Counted from the stretch's first letter, positions 32,645-40,995 are shown. The stretch: 64,000 nucleotides of DNA from Marinibacterium anthonyi (GCA_003217735.2 CP031585.1:4265501-4329500); one strand, 5' to 3'. Numbers and translations: made by a program. Notes: generated by a model not told the origin, from the letters alone.

Positions 32645-33490
32645 ATGCAGGCCGACACGATTCTGGACACCCATCTTCACCTGGTCGACCGGTCCCGGCT
32701 CGACTACCCATGGCTGAAATCCGCCCTGCCCCTGCGCCGCGACTGGCTGCTGGAGGAGTATGCGAAAGAGGCCCGGCGCGTTGGCATCGGGTCGGCGCTG
32801 TTCATGGAGGTCGACGTCGCCGATCCCCGCATCGAGGACGAGATCACATGGGTCGAGGAACTGGCCGCCGGCGGCGGCTTCCCGATCCGCGGCATCCTGG
32901 CCTCGGGCCGCCCCGAATCCGATGATTTCCCCGCCTACCTCGACCGACTGGCCGACCGTCCGCTGGTGAAGGGCGTCCGCCGCGTGCTGCATGTGATGCC
33001 GGACGAGCTGTCGCAGACCGCCACCTTCCGCGCCAACATCGCCCGCATGGCCGGCCCCGACCTGCCCTTCGACATCTGCGTGCTGGCGCGGCAATTGCCG
33101 CTGGCCGTGGACCTGGCCGATGCCGCGCCCAACGTGCGCTTCGTGCTGGATCATTGCGGCGTGCCGGACATCGCGGGCGACGCCTGGGACGACTGGGCCC
33201 GCGACATCCGCGATCTGTCGCGCCGTCCGAACGTCTGGTGCAAGGTCTCGGGCGTCGTCGCCTATGGCGGCGACGGCTGGACCCTGGACGGCCTGTCACG
33301 CTGGATCACCCACATCGCCGAATGCTTCGGACCCCGGCGGCTTTGCTGGGGCGGCGACTGGCCGGTCTGCACGCTGGGCGGGGGCCTGTCCACCTGGGTT
33401 GCCGCCAGCCGCGCCATGGTCGCGGACTGGAGCGCCGGGGACCGCGCGCGCCTGTTCTCCGGCACGGCGGAGGAGATCTGGCGGGTGTAA
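32645..33490 (+). CDS. Amidohydrolase-family lactonase, probable L-fuconolactonase
   Basis: Protein of 281 aa from the ATG at 32645, behind GGGGAGGACACC; an upstream start at 32603 would overlap iclR and the operator. Amidohydrolase-2 (COG3618) features are DTHLHLVD (9-16), the barrel strand FVLDHCGVPD and RLCWGGDWPV with the metal-binding Asp. Characterised members hydrolyse L-fucono-1,5-lactone. It supplies fuconate to the dehydratase at 21640. Confidence 0.85.
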   Translation: MQADTILDTHLHLVDRSRLDYPWLKSALPLRRDWLLEEYAKEARRVGIGSALFMEVDVADPRIEDEITWVEELAAGGGFPIRGILASGRPESDDFPAYLDRLADRPLVKGVRRVLHVMPDELSQTATFRANIARMAGPDLPFDICVLARQLPLAVDLADAAPNVRFVLDHCGVPDIAGDAWDDWARDIRDLSRRPNVWCKVSGVVAYGGDGWTLDGLSRWITHIAECFGPRRLCWGGDWPVCTLGGGLSTWVAASRAMVADWSAGDRARLFSGTAEEIWRV

Positions 33491-33498
33491 GGCATCAA

Positions 33499-33547
33499 GG
33501 GCAGCCCGGGACCGCGGGTGGGTGGGCGGAGCGGTCCCGGGCTGCCC
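33499..33547. terminator. Strong bidirectional terminator hairpin
   Basis: Perfect 16-bp stem, GGGCAGCCCGGGACCG paired with CGGTCCCGGGCTGCCC, around a 17-nt GT-rich loop. It sits between the convergent ends of the lactonase gene (33490) and the binding-fold gene (33561). The loop GGGTGGGTGGGC could also pair with the GCCCACCC just downstream. Confidence 0.75.
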
Positions 33548-33560
33548 GGCCCACCCGTCA

Positions 33561-34661
33561 TCACCCGAAGCTTTTCACGAACATCGCGTCCAGATCATCC
33601 AGCGCCGCCTCGATCCGTCCGTCCTTCAGCGCCTGGTTCACCCGTTCGGCCGCCAACTGCTGGAACGGCATATAGCCGTCATGCCGGGGCCGCATCCACG
33701 CCCCGTCCAGCGTCGCCAGCGTCCCCGAATAGAACCCGCCCGCCGCCGCATCCGCCGCCGGACTGGTCCAGCCGGCCCGATGCCCGGCCTGCCCTCCTGC
33801 CTCGACGTAAAGCGCCGCCTGCGCCTCCGGCCCCGCGATATGGCGGGCAAAGGCCACCGCCGCCTCGGGCGCCCCGGAAAACGCCGACACCGCGATCCCC
33901 GTGCCACCCAGCGCCGACCCGGCCACCCCCGACCCGGTCGACGGGATGTCATGAAAGGTCACCCGCTTGGGCCGCATCCCCGGAATCGCGTAGGAGATAT
34001 AGCCGTAGATCAACGGCGCGCAGGCGATGTCATTGCCGTCCGTCATCCGGTCCAGCACGGCAATCGGATCCAGTTCGAAACACGCCGGATCCACCACGTC
34101 GGCCAACGCCTTCAGCATCGACAGCGCCTCTCCCGCGCCATCCCGGTCACAAAACGCCTCGCCCCGCCCGGTCCGGCACGGATGGCCGAGGTTCGCCGTC
34201 AGGGTGAAGAAGCTCATCAACCCGTGCGGTGGCCTCAGCGGGATCGCCACGCGTCCCTCACGCGCCAGGGCCATCACGTCGTCCCAGCCGGTCAGCGGGC
34301 CGGTCAGATCCGGCCGCACCGCCTGCACCTGGGCCGCCGCATCGATCGGCCAGGCCCATTGGTGGCCCTGCCAGGTATAGCTTTCGAACGACCCGCCGAC
34401 CGATCCTTCGGCGATCTCGGGCGCCTCGGGCAGGGGCAGCAGGCACCCTTCGCCGGTCACCTGCCCCACATGCGGATGGTCCATCACGATCAGGTCGAAG
34501 CGCCTTGCCAGGTCCTCCACCGGGTAGCTCTCGAAATCCTGCAGGGACCGCTTTTCCCAGATGACCTCCACCCCGTGCTGCGCGTGCCAGACCCGCGACA
34601 GGGCCAGCAACGGGTCGATCCCCCGGGGATGATCCCAGGTCATGCCACGCAGTTGCGTCAT
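33561..34661 (-). CDS. Solute-binding-fold protein without signal peptide
   Basis: Protein of 366 aa that looks like a family 1 solute-binding protein (WDHPRGIDPLLALS, DLIVMDHPHVGQ, WPIDAAAQVQAV, TLATLDGAWMRP). It begins directly at what would be the mature N-terminus: MTQLRGMTWDHPRG has no hydrophobic stretch. The ATG at 34661 overlaps the CoA-transferase stop (ATGA), leaving no room for a missed signal sequence unless translation starts inside that gene. It is therefore probably cytoplasmic. I recall similar signal-less members beside CaiB-type genes in other alphaproteobacteria. Function unknown; a cytosolic ligand sensor or substrate carrier is possible. Confidence 0.8.
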   Translation of the reverse strand: MTQLRGMTWDHPRGIDPLLALSRVWHAQHGVEVIWEKRSLQDFESYPVEDLARRFDLIVMDHPHVGQVTGEGCLLPLPEAPEIAEGSVGGSFESYTWQGHQWAWPIDAAAQVQAVRPDLTGPLTGWDDVMALAREGRVAIPLRPPHGLMSFFTLTANLGHPCRTGRGEAFCDRDGAGEALSMLKALADVVDPACFELDPIAVLDRMTDGNDIACAPLIYGYISYAIPGMRPKRVTFHDIPSTGSGVAGSALGGTGIAVSAFSGAPEAAVAFARHIAGPEAQAALYVEAGGQAGHRAGWTSPAADAAAGGFYSGTLATLDGAWMRPRHDGYMPFQQLAAERVNQALKDGRIEAALDDLDAMFVKSFG

Positions 34662-35848
34662 AGTCCGAACTCCTTGCGGATCGCGTCGCTGTGTTCGCCC
34701 ACCTTCGGCGCCGCGCGGCGTCCCTGCGGGCGGATGCCGTCGAAGGTCATCGGCGTGCAGGTCGTGTCGATCGACACACCGTCATCCCGCGTCACGGTTT
34801 GCAACAGGCCCAGCCGGCGGAACGCGTCCTCTTCGACCAGTTGGCCCCAGTCCAGCACCTCGGCGCACCAGATGTCGGCCGGTTGCAGCACCGACAGCCA
34901 GTCGGCCACCGACCGTTCCGCCACCCGTTCGGCGATCATCGCCTTGATCCGATCCCGCTGGCGGAACACCGCGTCGGACGGCAGCCCGACGATTCCCGGC
35001 AGGTCCAGCAGCCCGCCCAGCTTGTCCAGCGGCGTCATCGCGATCGCCAGGTGCCCGTCGGCGGCGCCATAGACCCCATAGGGCGCGCCCAGGTAGGCAT
35101 GGGCGGAATTGACCTCGGACCGCGACGGCATGCGCCGCCCGTCGTTCAGCCAGGTGGTCAGCACCTCGAACTGCAGATCGACCAGCGCCTCCAGCAGCGA
35201 CGTCTCGACATGCCGCCCCTTGCCGTCGATCCCCCGCCGCACCAGCGCCGCCAGGATCCCCTGGGACAGCGCCACGCCGGCGAACATGTCCCCCACGGCC
35301 AGCCCCATCGGCACCGGCCCCTGGCCCGCATCGCCGGTCAGCCACATCAGCCCCGACCGCGCCTGCGCCAGCAGGTCCTGCCCCGGCAGACCCACCCAGG
35401 GCCCATCCGTGCCGTAGCCGGACACCGAGCCCATCACCAGCCGCGGGTTCAGCGCATGCACCGCCTCCCAGCCGATGCCGATCCGGTCGGCCACGCCGGG
35501 GCGGAAGTTCTGGATCATCACGTCGGCCCGCATCAGCAGCGTCTTCAGCGCCGCCAGGTCGGTCGGATCCTTCAGGTCCAGGGCCAGGCTTTCCTTGCCC
35601 CGGTTGATGGCGTGGAAAATCGTCGAATCCCCGCCCAGTTCGGTGTCCGACAGGTACAATTGGCGCGAAAGGTCCCCCTGCCCCGCACGCTCGATCTTGA
35701 TCACCCGCGCGCCCAGGTCCGACAGGCGCAGCGAACAATAGGGCCCCGACAGGAACTGGCTCAGGTCCACGACCAGCAATCCCTCAAGCGGCCGCTCGGG
35801 CGCGGCGTCTGTCTGGACCGCCGGGGCGGTCGTCTCCAATTCGGTCAT
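34658..35848 (-). CDS. CaiB/BaiF family CoA-transferase
   Basis: Protein of 396 aa from the ATG at 35848. It has the class III CoA-transferase fold: LLVVDLSQFLSGPYCS, VIKIERAGQGDLSR, LDLKDP, MIQNFRPGVADRIGIG, the catalytic Asp in MGLAVGDMFAGV, and GRHVETSLLEAL. It transfers CoA between carboxylic acids; donor and acceptor are unknown. The operator pair at 35853-35885 places it in the same regulon as the fucose genes. It is translationally coupled to the signal-less binding protein. Confidence 0.9.
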   Translation of the reverse strand: MTELETTAPAVQTDAAPERPLEGLLVVDLSQFLSGPYCSLRLSDLGARVIKIERAGQGDLSRQLYLSDTELGGDSTIFHAINRGKESLALDLKDPTDLAALKTLLMRADVMIQNFRPGVADRIGIGWEAVHALNPRLVMGSVSGYGTDGPWVGLPGQDLLAQARSGLMWLTGDAGQGPVPMGLAVGDMFAGVALSQGILAALVRRGIDGKGRHVETSLLEALVDLQFEVLTTWLNDGRRMPSRSEVNSAHAYLGAPYGVYGAADGHLAIAMTPLDKLGGLLDLPGIVGLPSDAVFRQRDRIKAMIAERVAERSVADWLSVLQPADIWCAEVLDWGQLVEEDAFRRLGLLQTVTRDDGVSIDTTCTPMTFDGIRPQGRRAAPKVGEHSDAIRKEFGL

Positions 35849-35852
35849 AGCA

Positions 35853-35885
35853 ATTCTTCTGTGAATGTCTCCCTCACATATGAAT
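35853..35885 (-). promoter_or_regulatory. Paired operator candidates before the CoA-transferase gene
   Basis: ATTCTTCTGTGAAT (35853-35866, perfect ATTC-N6-GAAT) and CCTCACATATGAAT (35872-35885), again 19 bp apart. The first begins 5 bp upstream of the CoA-transferase start codon, a position suited to repression. Confidence 0.6.
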
Positions 35886-35976
35886 GATGCATCCGGACGG
35901 GGCTCGTCAAGGGCGGTGGCGCAAACAGGCGAAACCGCCCGCCAGGGCGGGTGAGCGTCGTCGCCGTCGGGAAAGG

Positions 35977-36648
35977 TTACTCGGCCGCCGGTTTCAGGCT
36001 GGCCATCAGGTGGTGGAACTTCTCGCCCTGCACGGCCACGTGCGACCGGATCGCCTCGGCCGCGCCGGCCTCGTCCCCCGCCGCCAGCGCATCGACCACC
36101 GCCTGGTGTTCCGCCATGGATTGCCGCAGCCGCCCGCGCAGGCGCAGCTGCACCCGGCGATAGGGTTTCAGCCGCCGATGCAGGCGCAGGCATTCGTGTT
36201 CCAGGAACCCGTTGCCGGACTGCCGGTACAGCATGTGATGAAACGTCTCGTTCTCGCGGTAATAAAGATCCGCATCCCCTGCCGCCACCGCCTGCAGGCA
36301 GCGTGCGTTCAGCGCCCGCATCTCTTCCAGCGCCTTGTCCGAAATGCGGCGCGCGGCCAGCCGCGCGCAGGCGGCTTCCATCTCGGCCATGACTTCGAAC
36401 ATCTCGATCAGCTCCACCGGGCCGGGCTGGCGCACAAAGACACCACGGCGTGGGATCTGTTCGACCAGGCCCGACAGCGCCAGCCGCTGGAACGCCTCGC
36501 GGATCGGCGTGCGCGACACGTTGAACCGGGCCGCCAGCTGCACCTCGTCCAGCCGCGCGCCATTGGAAAACTGACCTTCAAGGATCATCCCTTCAAGGAG
36601 TTCTGCAATCAGTTCGGCGCGCTTGGGTTCCATGTCCCTGCGTATCAT
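35977..36648 (-). CDS. matR: GntR-family (FCD) regulator of malonate use, MatR
   Basis: Protein of 223 aa (start 36648, or Met6 at 36633). It has an N-terminal GntR winged helix (LDEVQLAARFNVSRTPIREAFQRL, about 32-57) and a C-terminal FCD helical effector domain with metal/ligand histidines (ENETFHHMLY, AEHQAVVDAL, AIRSHVAVQGEKFHH). It is divergent from the malonate TRAP operon, and the shared promoter has the palindrome TTGTATACAA. By analogy with MatR of rhizobia it should repress matPQMAB until malonate binds. Confidence 0.88.
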   Translation of the reverse strand: MIRRDMEPKRAELIAELLEGMILEGQFSNGARLDEVQLAARFNVSRTPIREAFQRLALSGLVEQIPRRGVFVRQPGPVELIEMFEVMAEMEAACARLAARRISDKALEEMRALNARCLQAVAAGDADLYYRENETFHHMLYRQSGNGFLEHECLRLHRRLKPYRRVQLRLRGRLRQSMAEHQAVVDALAAGDEAGAAEAIRSHVAVQGEKFHHLMASLKPAAE

Positions 36649-36675
36649 GCTTCGGCTTTTGCGCGCAACAGATCA

Positions 36676-36689
36676 CGTCTTGTATACAA
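36676..36689. promoter_or_regulatory. MatR operator
   Basis: TCTTGTATACAAAA, containing the perfect 10-bp palindrome TTGTATACAA (36678-36687), lies in the 120-bp divergent region between matR and matP. It fits the FadR/FCD-type GntR pattern and, from memory, the rhizobial MatR site TCTTGTA/TACACGA. Confidence 0.75.
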
Positions 36690-36768
36690 AAACGTTGACC
36701 GAAAGAACACGAAGTGAGACCCATGGGCATGTCCGGCCAACGAATCGGACACCATAGGGAGGAACACC

Positions 36769-37755
36769 ATGCACCTGAAATTCACGGGGGCCGCGGCGGC
36801 GCTTGCCCTGTTCGCAGGCACTCTGACGGCCGATGCCACCGAACTGCGCCTGTCCCATCAATGGTCGGACAAGGACATCCGCCACCAGGTCGCCCAGATC
36901 GTCGCCGACGAGGTCGCGGCGGCGGACGTGGACCTTGAGATCAAGATTTTCCCCACCCAGTCGCTGTTCAAGGCGCGCGAACAGTACAAGCCGCTGTCGC
37001 GCGGCCAGCTTGACATGACGGTGCTGCCGCTGTCCTACGCGGGCGGCCAGCAACCGGCCTACAACCTCACGCTGATGCCCGGGCTGATCAAGAACCACGA
37101 CCACGCCGCGCGGATGAACGACAGCGCCTTCATGGCCGAGATCGAGAAGATCCTGGAAAGCGACGACGTGATCACTCTGGTGCCGGGCTACCTGGCGGGC
37201 GGGTTCGCCGGCAAGGACACGTGCATCACCGCGCCCGCGGACATGTCCGGCCTGCAGGCCCGCGCCGCCGGCAAGGCGTTCGAACAGATGCTCGTGGGCG
37301 CAGGCGCCTCGATCGCCTCGATGGCCTCGTCCGAGGTCTACAACGCCATGCAGACCGGCGTTCTGGACGCGGTCAACACCTCGTCCTCGTCCTTTGTCAG
37401 CTACCGGATCTACGAACAGGTCGCCTGCTATACGCCGGCCGGCGAATACGCTCTGTGGTTCATGTACCAGCCCCTGCTGATGAACAAATCCACCTTCGAC
37501 GGCCTGACCGAGGACCAGCAGGCCGCTTTGCTGGCCGCGTCGGAAAAGGCGACCGCCTTCTACCTGGAGGAAGCCAAGAAGGAAGACGCCGCCAGCCGCG
37601 AGGTCTTTGAAGGGGCCGGCGTCGAGATCGCAGAGATGACCGAGGAACAGTTCAACGCCTGGCGCGACCTGGCGAAGGAGACGTCCTACAAGATGTTCAT
37701 CGAACAGACCCCCGGCGGCGACAAGCTGCTGGACATGGCCCTGTCGGTCGACTGA
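36769..37755 (+). CDS. matP: TRAP transporter substrate-binding protein, malonate type
   Basis: Protein of 328 aa with a Sec signal (AAAALALFAGTLTADA) and the DctP fold: LRLSHQWSDKDIRHQ, the substrate-clamping region MSGLQARAAGKAFEQML with its carboxylate-binding Arg, SSEVYNAMQTGVLDAV, and the C-terminal ASEKATAFYLEEAKKE helix. It is first in the operon with matQ, matM, matA and matB, which sets malonate as the probable ligand. The ribosome site is ATAGGGAGGAACACC. Confidence 0.9.
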   Translation: MHLKFTGAAAALALFAGTLTADATELRLSHQWSDKDIRHQVAQIVADEVAAADVDLEIKIFPTQSLFKAREQYKPLSRGQLDMTVLPLSYAGGQQPAYNLTLMPGLIKNHDHAARMNDSAFMAEIEKILESDDVITLVPGYLAGGFAGKDTCITAPADMSGLQARAAGKAFEQMLVGAGASIASMASSEVYNAMQTGVLDAVNTSSSSFVSYRIYEQVACYTPAGEYALWFMYQPLLMNKSTFDGLTEDQQAALLAASEKATAFYLEEAKKEDAASREVFEGAGVEIAEMTEEQFNAWRDLAKETSYKMFIEQTPGGDKLLDMALSVD

Positions 37756-37768
37756 ACCCTGAATGCGC

Positions 37769-37791
37769 GGGCGGCGCCATTCGGGCCGCCC
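37769..37791 (+). other. Intercistronic hairpin between matP and matQ
   Basis: 7-bp stem GGGCGGC / GCCGCCC with a 9-nt loop, between the binding-protein stop and the small permease start. It may stabilise the matP message; the same arrangement occurs in the sugar ABC operon at 30308. Confidence 0.5.
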
Positions 37792-37817
37792 CGCCCCCCT
37801 GCAAGACGGAGTGACCC

Positions 37818-38375
37818 ATGACGGGGCACAATACGGGCCAAGGCCCGGCGGCGGTTCCAGGCACCGCCCATCCCTTTCTGCGCGGCGTGGCTGCGCTTTC
37901 GACCCTGGCGGGCTGGTGTTCGGCCGGCATGATCGTGGCGTCGGTCGGCATCACCTGCCAGATGATCTGGATCCGCTTCGTGATGAACGGGTCGACCGTG
38001 TGGCAGACCGAGGCCGTGATCTACCTGATGATCGCCGCGACGCTTGTCGGCCTGCCCTATGTCCAGCGCCTGCGCGGCCATGTGAACGTGGATCTTCTGC
38101 CGCTGTCCCTGCCGCCGCGCGGCCGGTTCGTGCTGGCCGTGATCACCTCGGGCCTGTCGATCGCCGTGGTCGCCGTGATGCTCTGGTACGGCTACGAATA
38201 CTGGCATTTCGCCTGGGACCGCGGCTGGCGGTCCGACACGGTCTGGGGCGTGCGGCTGTGGATCCCCTACCTGTGCATCCCGGTCGGCTTTGCCCTGCTG
38301 CTGCTGCAGCTGATCGCCGACCTGGTCGCCCTTCTCACCGGCGTTGATGCGCCCTTCGGACTAAAGGACGCCTGA
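37818..38375 (+). CDS. matQ: TRAP transporter small permease (DctQ type)
   Basis: Protein of 185 aa with four membrane helices and the DctQ-type WQTEAVIYLMIAATLVGLPYVQRLRGHVNVDLL segment. Its stop overlaps the matM start by 1 bp (TGATG). It pairs with the large permease. Confidence 0.9.
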   Translation: MTGHNTGQGPAAVPGTAHPFLRGVAALSTLAGWCSAGMIVASVGITCQMIWIRFVMNGSTVWQTEAVIYLMIAATLVGLPYVQRLRGHVNVDLLPLSLPPRGRFVLAVITSGLSIAVVAVMLWYGYEYWHFAWDRGWRSDTVWGVRLWIPYLCIPVGFALLLLQLIADLVALLTGVDAPFGLKDA

Positions 38376-39691
38376 TGGATCCCCTTATCCTTGGCGCCAT
38401 TGTCGCCATCGTCACCATTGCGGTGCTGTTTTCCGGCGTGTCGGTCGCGCTTGGCCTGCTGATCGTGTCGGGCGGTTTCCTGATCGCCTTCGACGGCATG
38501 CGCTCGCTTGAACTGATGCCCGAGATCTTCTTTGGCAAGCTCGACAATTTCGCGCTGCTCTCGATCCCGATGTTCATCATCATGGGCGCCTCCATCGCCT
38601 CGACCCGGGCCGGCGCCGACCTGTACGAGGCGCTGGAACGCTGGCTGACGCGCATACCCGGGGGGCTGGTGATCTCCAACCTCGGCGCCTGCGCCCTGTT
38701 CGCCGCGATGAGCGGGTCCAGCCCCGCCACCTGCGCCGCCATCGGCAAGATGGGCATCCCCGAGATGCGCAAGCGCGGCTATCCCGACGGCGTCGCGGCG
38801 GGGTCCATCGCGGCGGGCGGCACGCTGGGCATCCTGATCCCGCCGTCCGTCACCATGATCGTCTACGGCATCGCCACCGAAAGCTCGATCGGGCGGCTGT
38901 TCCTGGCGGGGGTCGTTCCGGGGCTGATGCTGGTCGGGCTGTTCATGGCCTGGTCGATCTATTCCACGTGGTCGTCCGGGCGGGCCTCGGTCCTGTCGGC
39001 GGGCAGCTACACGTGGCGCGAACGGTTCGAGATCCTGCCGCGCGTCCTGCCCTTCCTCGCGATCATCCTTGGCGTGCTTTACGCCATGTACGGCGGCATC
39101 GCGACGCCGTCGGAAACCGCGGCGGTGGGCGCGCTGCTGTGCCTGGTGATCGCCATGGTGATCTACAAGCTGTGGAGCCCGAAGGCGATCTGGGTCGTCC
39201 TGCGCGACAGCACCAAGGAATCGGTGATGATCCTCTTCATCATCGCCGCCGCCGGCGTGTTTTCCTTCATGCTGTCGTCGCTTTTCATCACCCAGTCCAT
39301 CGCCGAATGGATCGGCACGCTGGATGCCAACCGCTGGGTCATCATGGGGGTGATCAACGTCTTCCTGCTGATCGCCGGCTTCTTCCTGCCCCCCGTTGCC
39401 GTGATCCTGATGGCCGCGCCGATCCTGCTGCCGATCATCACCAGCGCCGGGTTCGATCCGATCTGGTTCGCCGTGGTCCTGACCATCAACATGGAAATCG
39501 GCCTGATCTCGCCGCCTGTCGGTCTGAACCTCTACGTGATCAACGGCATAGCACCCGATATCTCGCTCAAGACGATCCTCATGGGGTCTCTCCCCTTCGT
39601 GGCTTGCATGATCCTGGCCATCGTGTTGCTGTGTATGTTCCCGGGGCTGGCCACCTGGCTGCCCGATTACGTGATGGGACCTGCCTCGTGA
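38375..39691 (+). CDS. matM: TRAP transporter large permease (DctM type)
   Basis: Protein of 438 aa with about twelve membrane segments. DctM signatures include MSGSSPATCAAIGKMGIPEM, GTLGILIPPSVTMIVYGIA, ATPSETAAVGALL and LTINMEIGLISPPVGLNLYVI. It carries sodium-coupled dicarboxylate import. The last four bases overlap the GTG start of matA. Confidence 0.92.
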   Translation: MDPLILGAIVAIVTIAVLFSGVSVALGLLIVSGGFLIAFDGMRSLELMPEIFFGKLDNFALLSIPMFIIMGASIASTRAGADLYEALERWLTRIPGGLVISNLGACALFAAMSGSSPATCAAIGKMGIPEMRKRGYPDGVAAGSIAAGGTLGILIPPSVTMIVYGIATESSIGRLFLAGVVPGLMLVGLFMAWSIYSTWSSGRASVLSAGSYTWRERFEILPRVLPFLAIILGVLYAMYGGIATPSETAAVGALLCLVIAMVIYKLWSPKAIWVVLRDSTKESVMILFIIAAAGVFSFMLSSLFITQSIAEWIGTLDANRWVIMGVINVFLLIAGFFLPPVAVILMAAPILLPIITSAGFDPIWFAVVLTINMEIGLISPPVGLNLYVINGIAPDISLKTILMGSLPFVACMILAIVLLCMFPGLATWLPDYVMGPAS

Positions 39692-40983
39692 CCCTTCTCG
39701 CCGACCTTCTGACCACCGTCTTCGACCGCCGCGACAGGTTTTCCTGGCGGTCCAAACCGGGCGACCGCCCGCTGACCGACCTTGCCGCCGACCTGATCGA
39801 AGCCGAGGGCGAGGTGACCGGCCTGACCCTGGCCCAGCAATTGCTGGCCGGCTACCGAGTCGCCGACGACGACACCAAGCTGGCCTTCTTCCGGCATCTG
39901 GCGCACGAAATGACGATTTCGCCCGCCGCGATCCGGGCGGCGCTGGACGCCTATGAACAGGGCCAGTCCAAGGCCACCTACCGCGCCTACATGGAGGTCT
40001 CCGAAGCGCCCAGGCAGGAACTGATCCGCCGCCTGAACCGGGTGCCGGGCGCGACGCGCACGCTGGTGCGGATGCGCACCGACCTGCTGCGGCTGGGGGG
40101 TGAGGATGACGAGATGCAGGCGCTGGACCTGGATTTCCGCCACCTGTTTGCCAGCTGGTTCAACCGGGGCTTCCTGGTGCTGCGCCCGATTTCCTGGGAA
40201 AGCCCCGCGCATATCCTGGAAAAGATCATCGCCTACGAAGCGGTGCATGCGATCAATTCCTGGGACGACCTGCGCGACCGGCTTGAACCGGCGGACCGGC
40301 GCTGCTTTGCCTTCTTCCACCCGGCCATGCCGGACGAGCCGCTGATCTTCGTCGAGGTCGCCCTGACGCGCGGCATCCCCGTCGCCATCCACGACGTGCT
40401 GACCGACAAGCGCCCGCGCATCTTCCCCGAGGATGCGGATACGGCCGTCTTCTATTCGATTTCGAACTGCCAGAAGGGGCTGGCGGGCATTTCCTTCGGC
40501 AATTCCCTGATCAAGCAGGTGGCATCGGACCTGTCCCATGAACTGCCCGGGCTGAAGACCTTCGTGACGCTGTCGCCGATCCCCGGCCTGGTGCGCTGGC
40601 TGACCTCGCAGGGGGCGAAACCGGCCAAGGGCGACGCGCTGCGCGAACAGGCCGCGCGCTACCTCATGCAGGCCAAGCACCCCAGCGGCCAGCCGCTGGA
40701 CCCGGTGGCGCGCTTTCACCTGGGCAATGGCGCGCGGATCCTGCACCTGCATGCCGATGCCGACCGGTCCGACAATGGCCTGGCGCAATCCGGCGGGGCG
40801 ATGGTGAATTACCTCTACGATTTCGACACGATCACCCAGAACCACGAACGATATGCCGCCAAGCACGAAATCGCGGCTTCGTCCGAGATCCGGGGATTGG
40901 CCGCCGCGGCGGAAAAGGCCGAGAAGGCCACCGAAAAGGCTGCGAAACCGGCCAAGAAAAAAGACGACAAGACAACCGCATGA
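39688..40983 (+). CDS. matA: Malonyl-CoA decarboxylase
   Basis: Protein of 431 aa starting at a GTG that overlaps the matM stop (GTGA). An N-terminal helical domain (about 1-130) is followed by a GNAT-like catalytic domain. Conserved blocks are FHPAMPDEPLIFVEVAL, FYSISNCQKGLAGISFGN with the proposed catalytic Ser, and RFHLGNGARILHLHADAD with the catalytic His. The extreme C-terminus is a lysine/alanine tail (KAEKATEKAAKPAKKK). It converts malonyl-CoA to acetyl-CoA and CO2. Confidence 0.93.
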   Translation: MTLLADLLTTVFDRRDRFSWRSKPGDRPLTDLAADLIEAEGEVTGLTLAQQLLAGYRVADDDTKLAFFRHLAHEMTISPAAIRAALDAYEQGQSKATYRAYMEVSEAPRQELIRRLNRVPGATRTLVRMRTDLLRLGGEDDEMQALDLDFRHLFASWFNRGFLVLRPISWESPAHILEKIIAYEAVHAINSWDDLRDRLEPADRRCFAFFHPAMPDEPLIFVEVALTRGIPVAIHDVLTDKRPRIFPEDADTAVFYSISNCQKGLAGISFGNSLIKQVASDLSHELPGLKTFVTLSPIPGLVRWLTSQGAKPAKGDALREQAARYLMQAKHPSGQPLDPVARFHLGNGARILHLHADADRSDNGLAQSGGAMVNYLYDFDTITQNHERYAAKHEIAASSEIRGLAAAAEKAEKATEKAAKPAKKKDDKTTA

Positions 40984-40995
40984 GGATCCCCTTCG

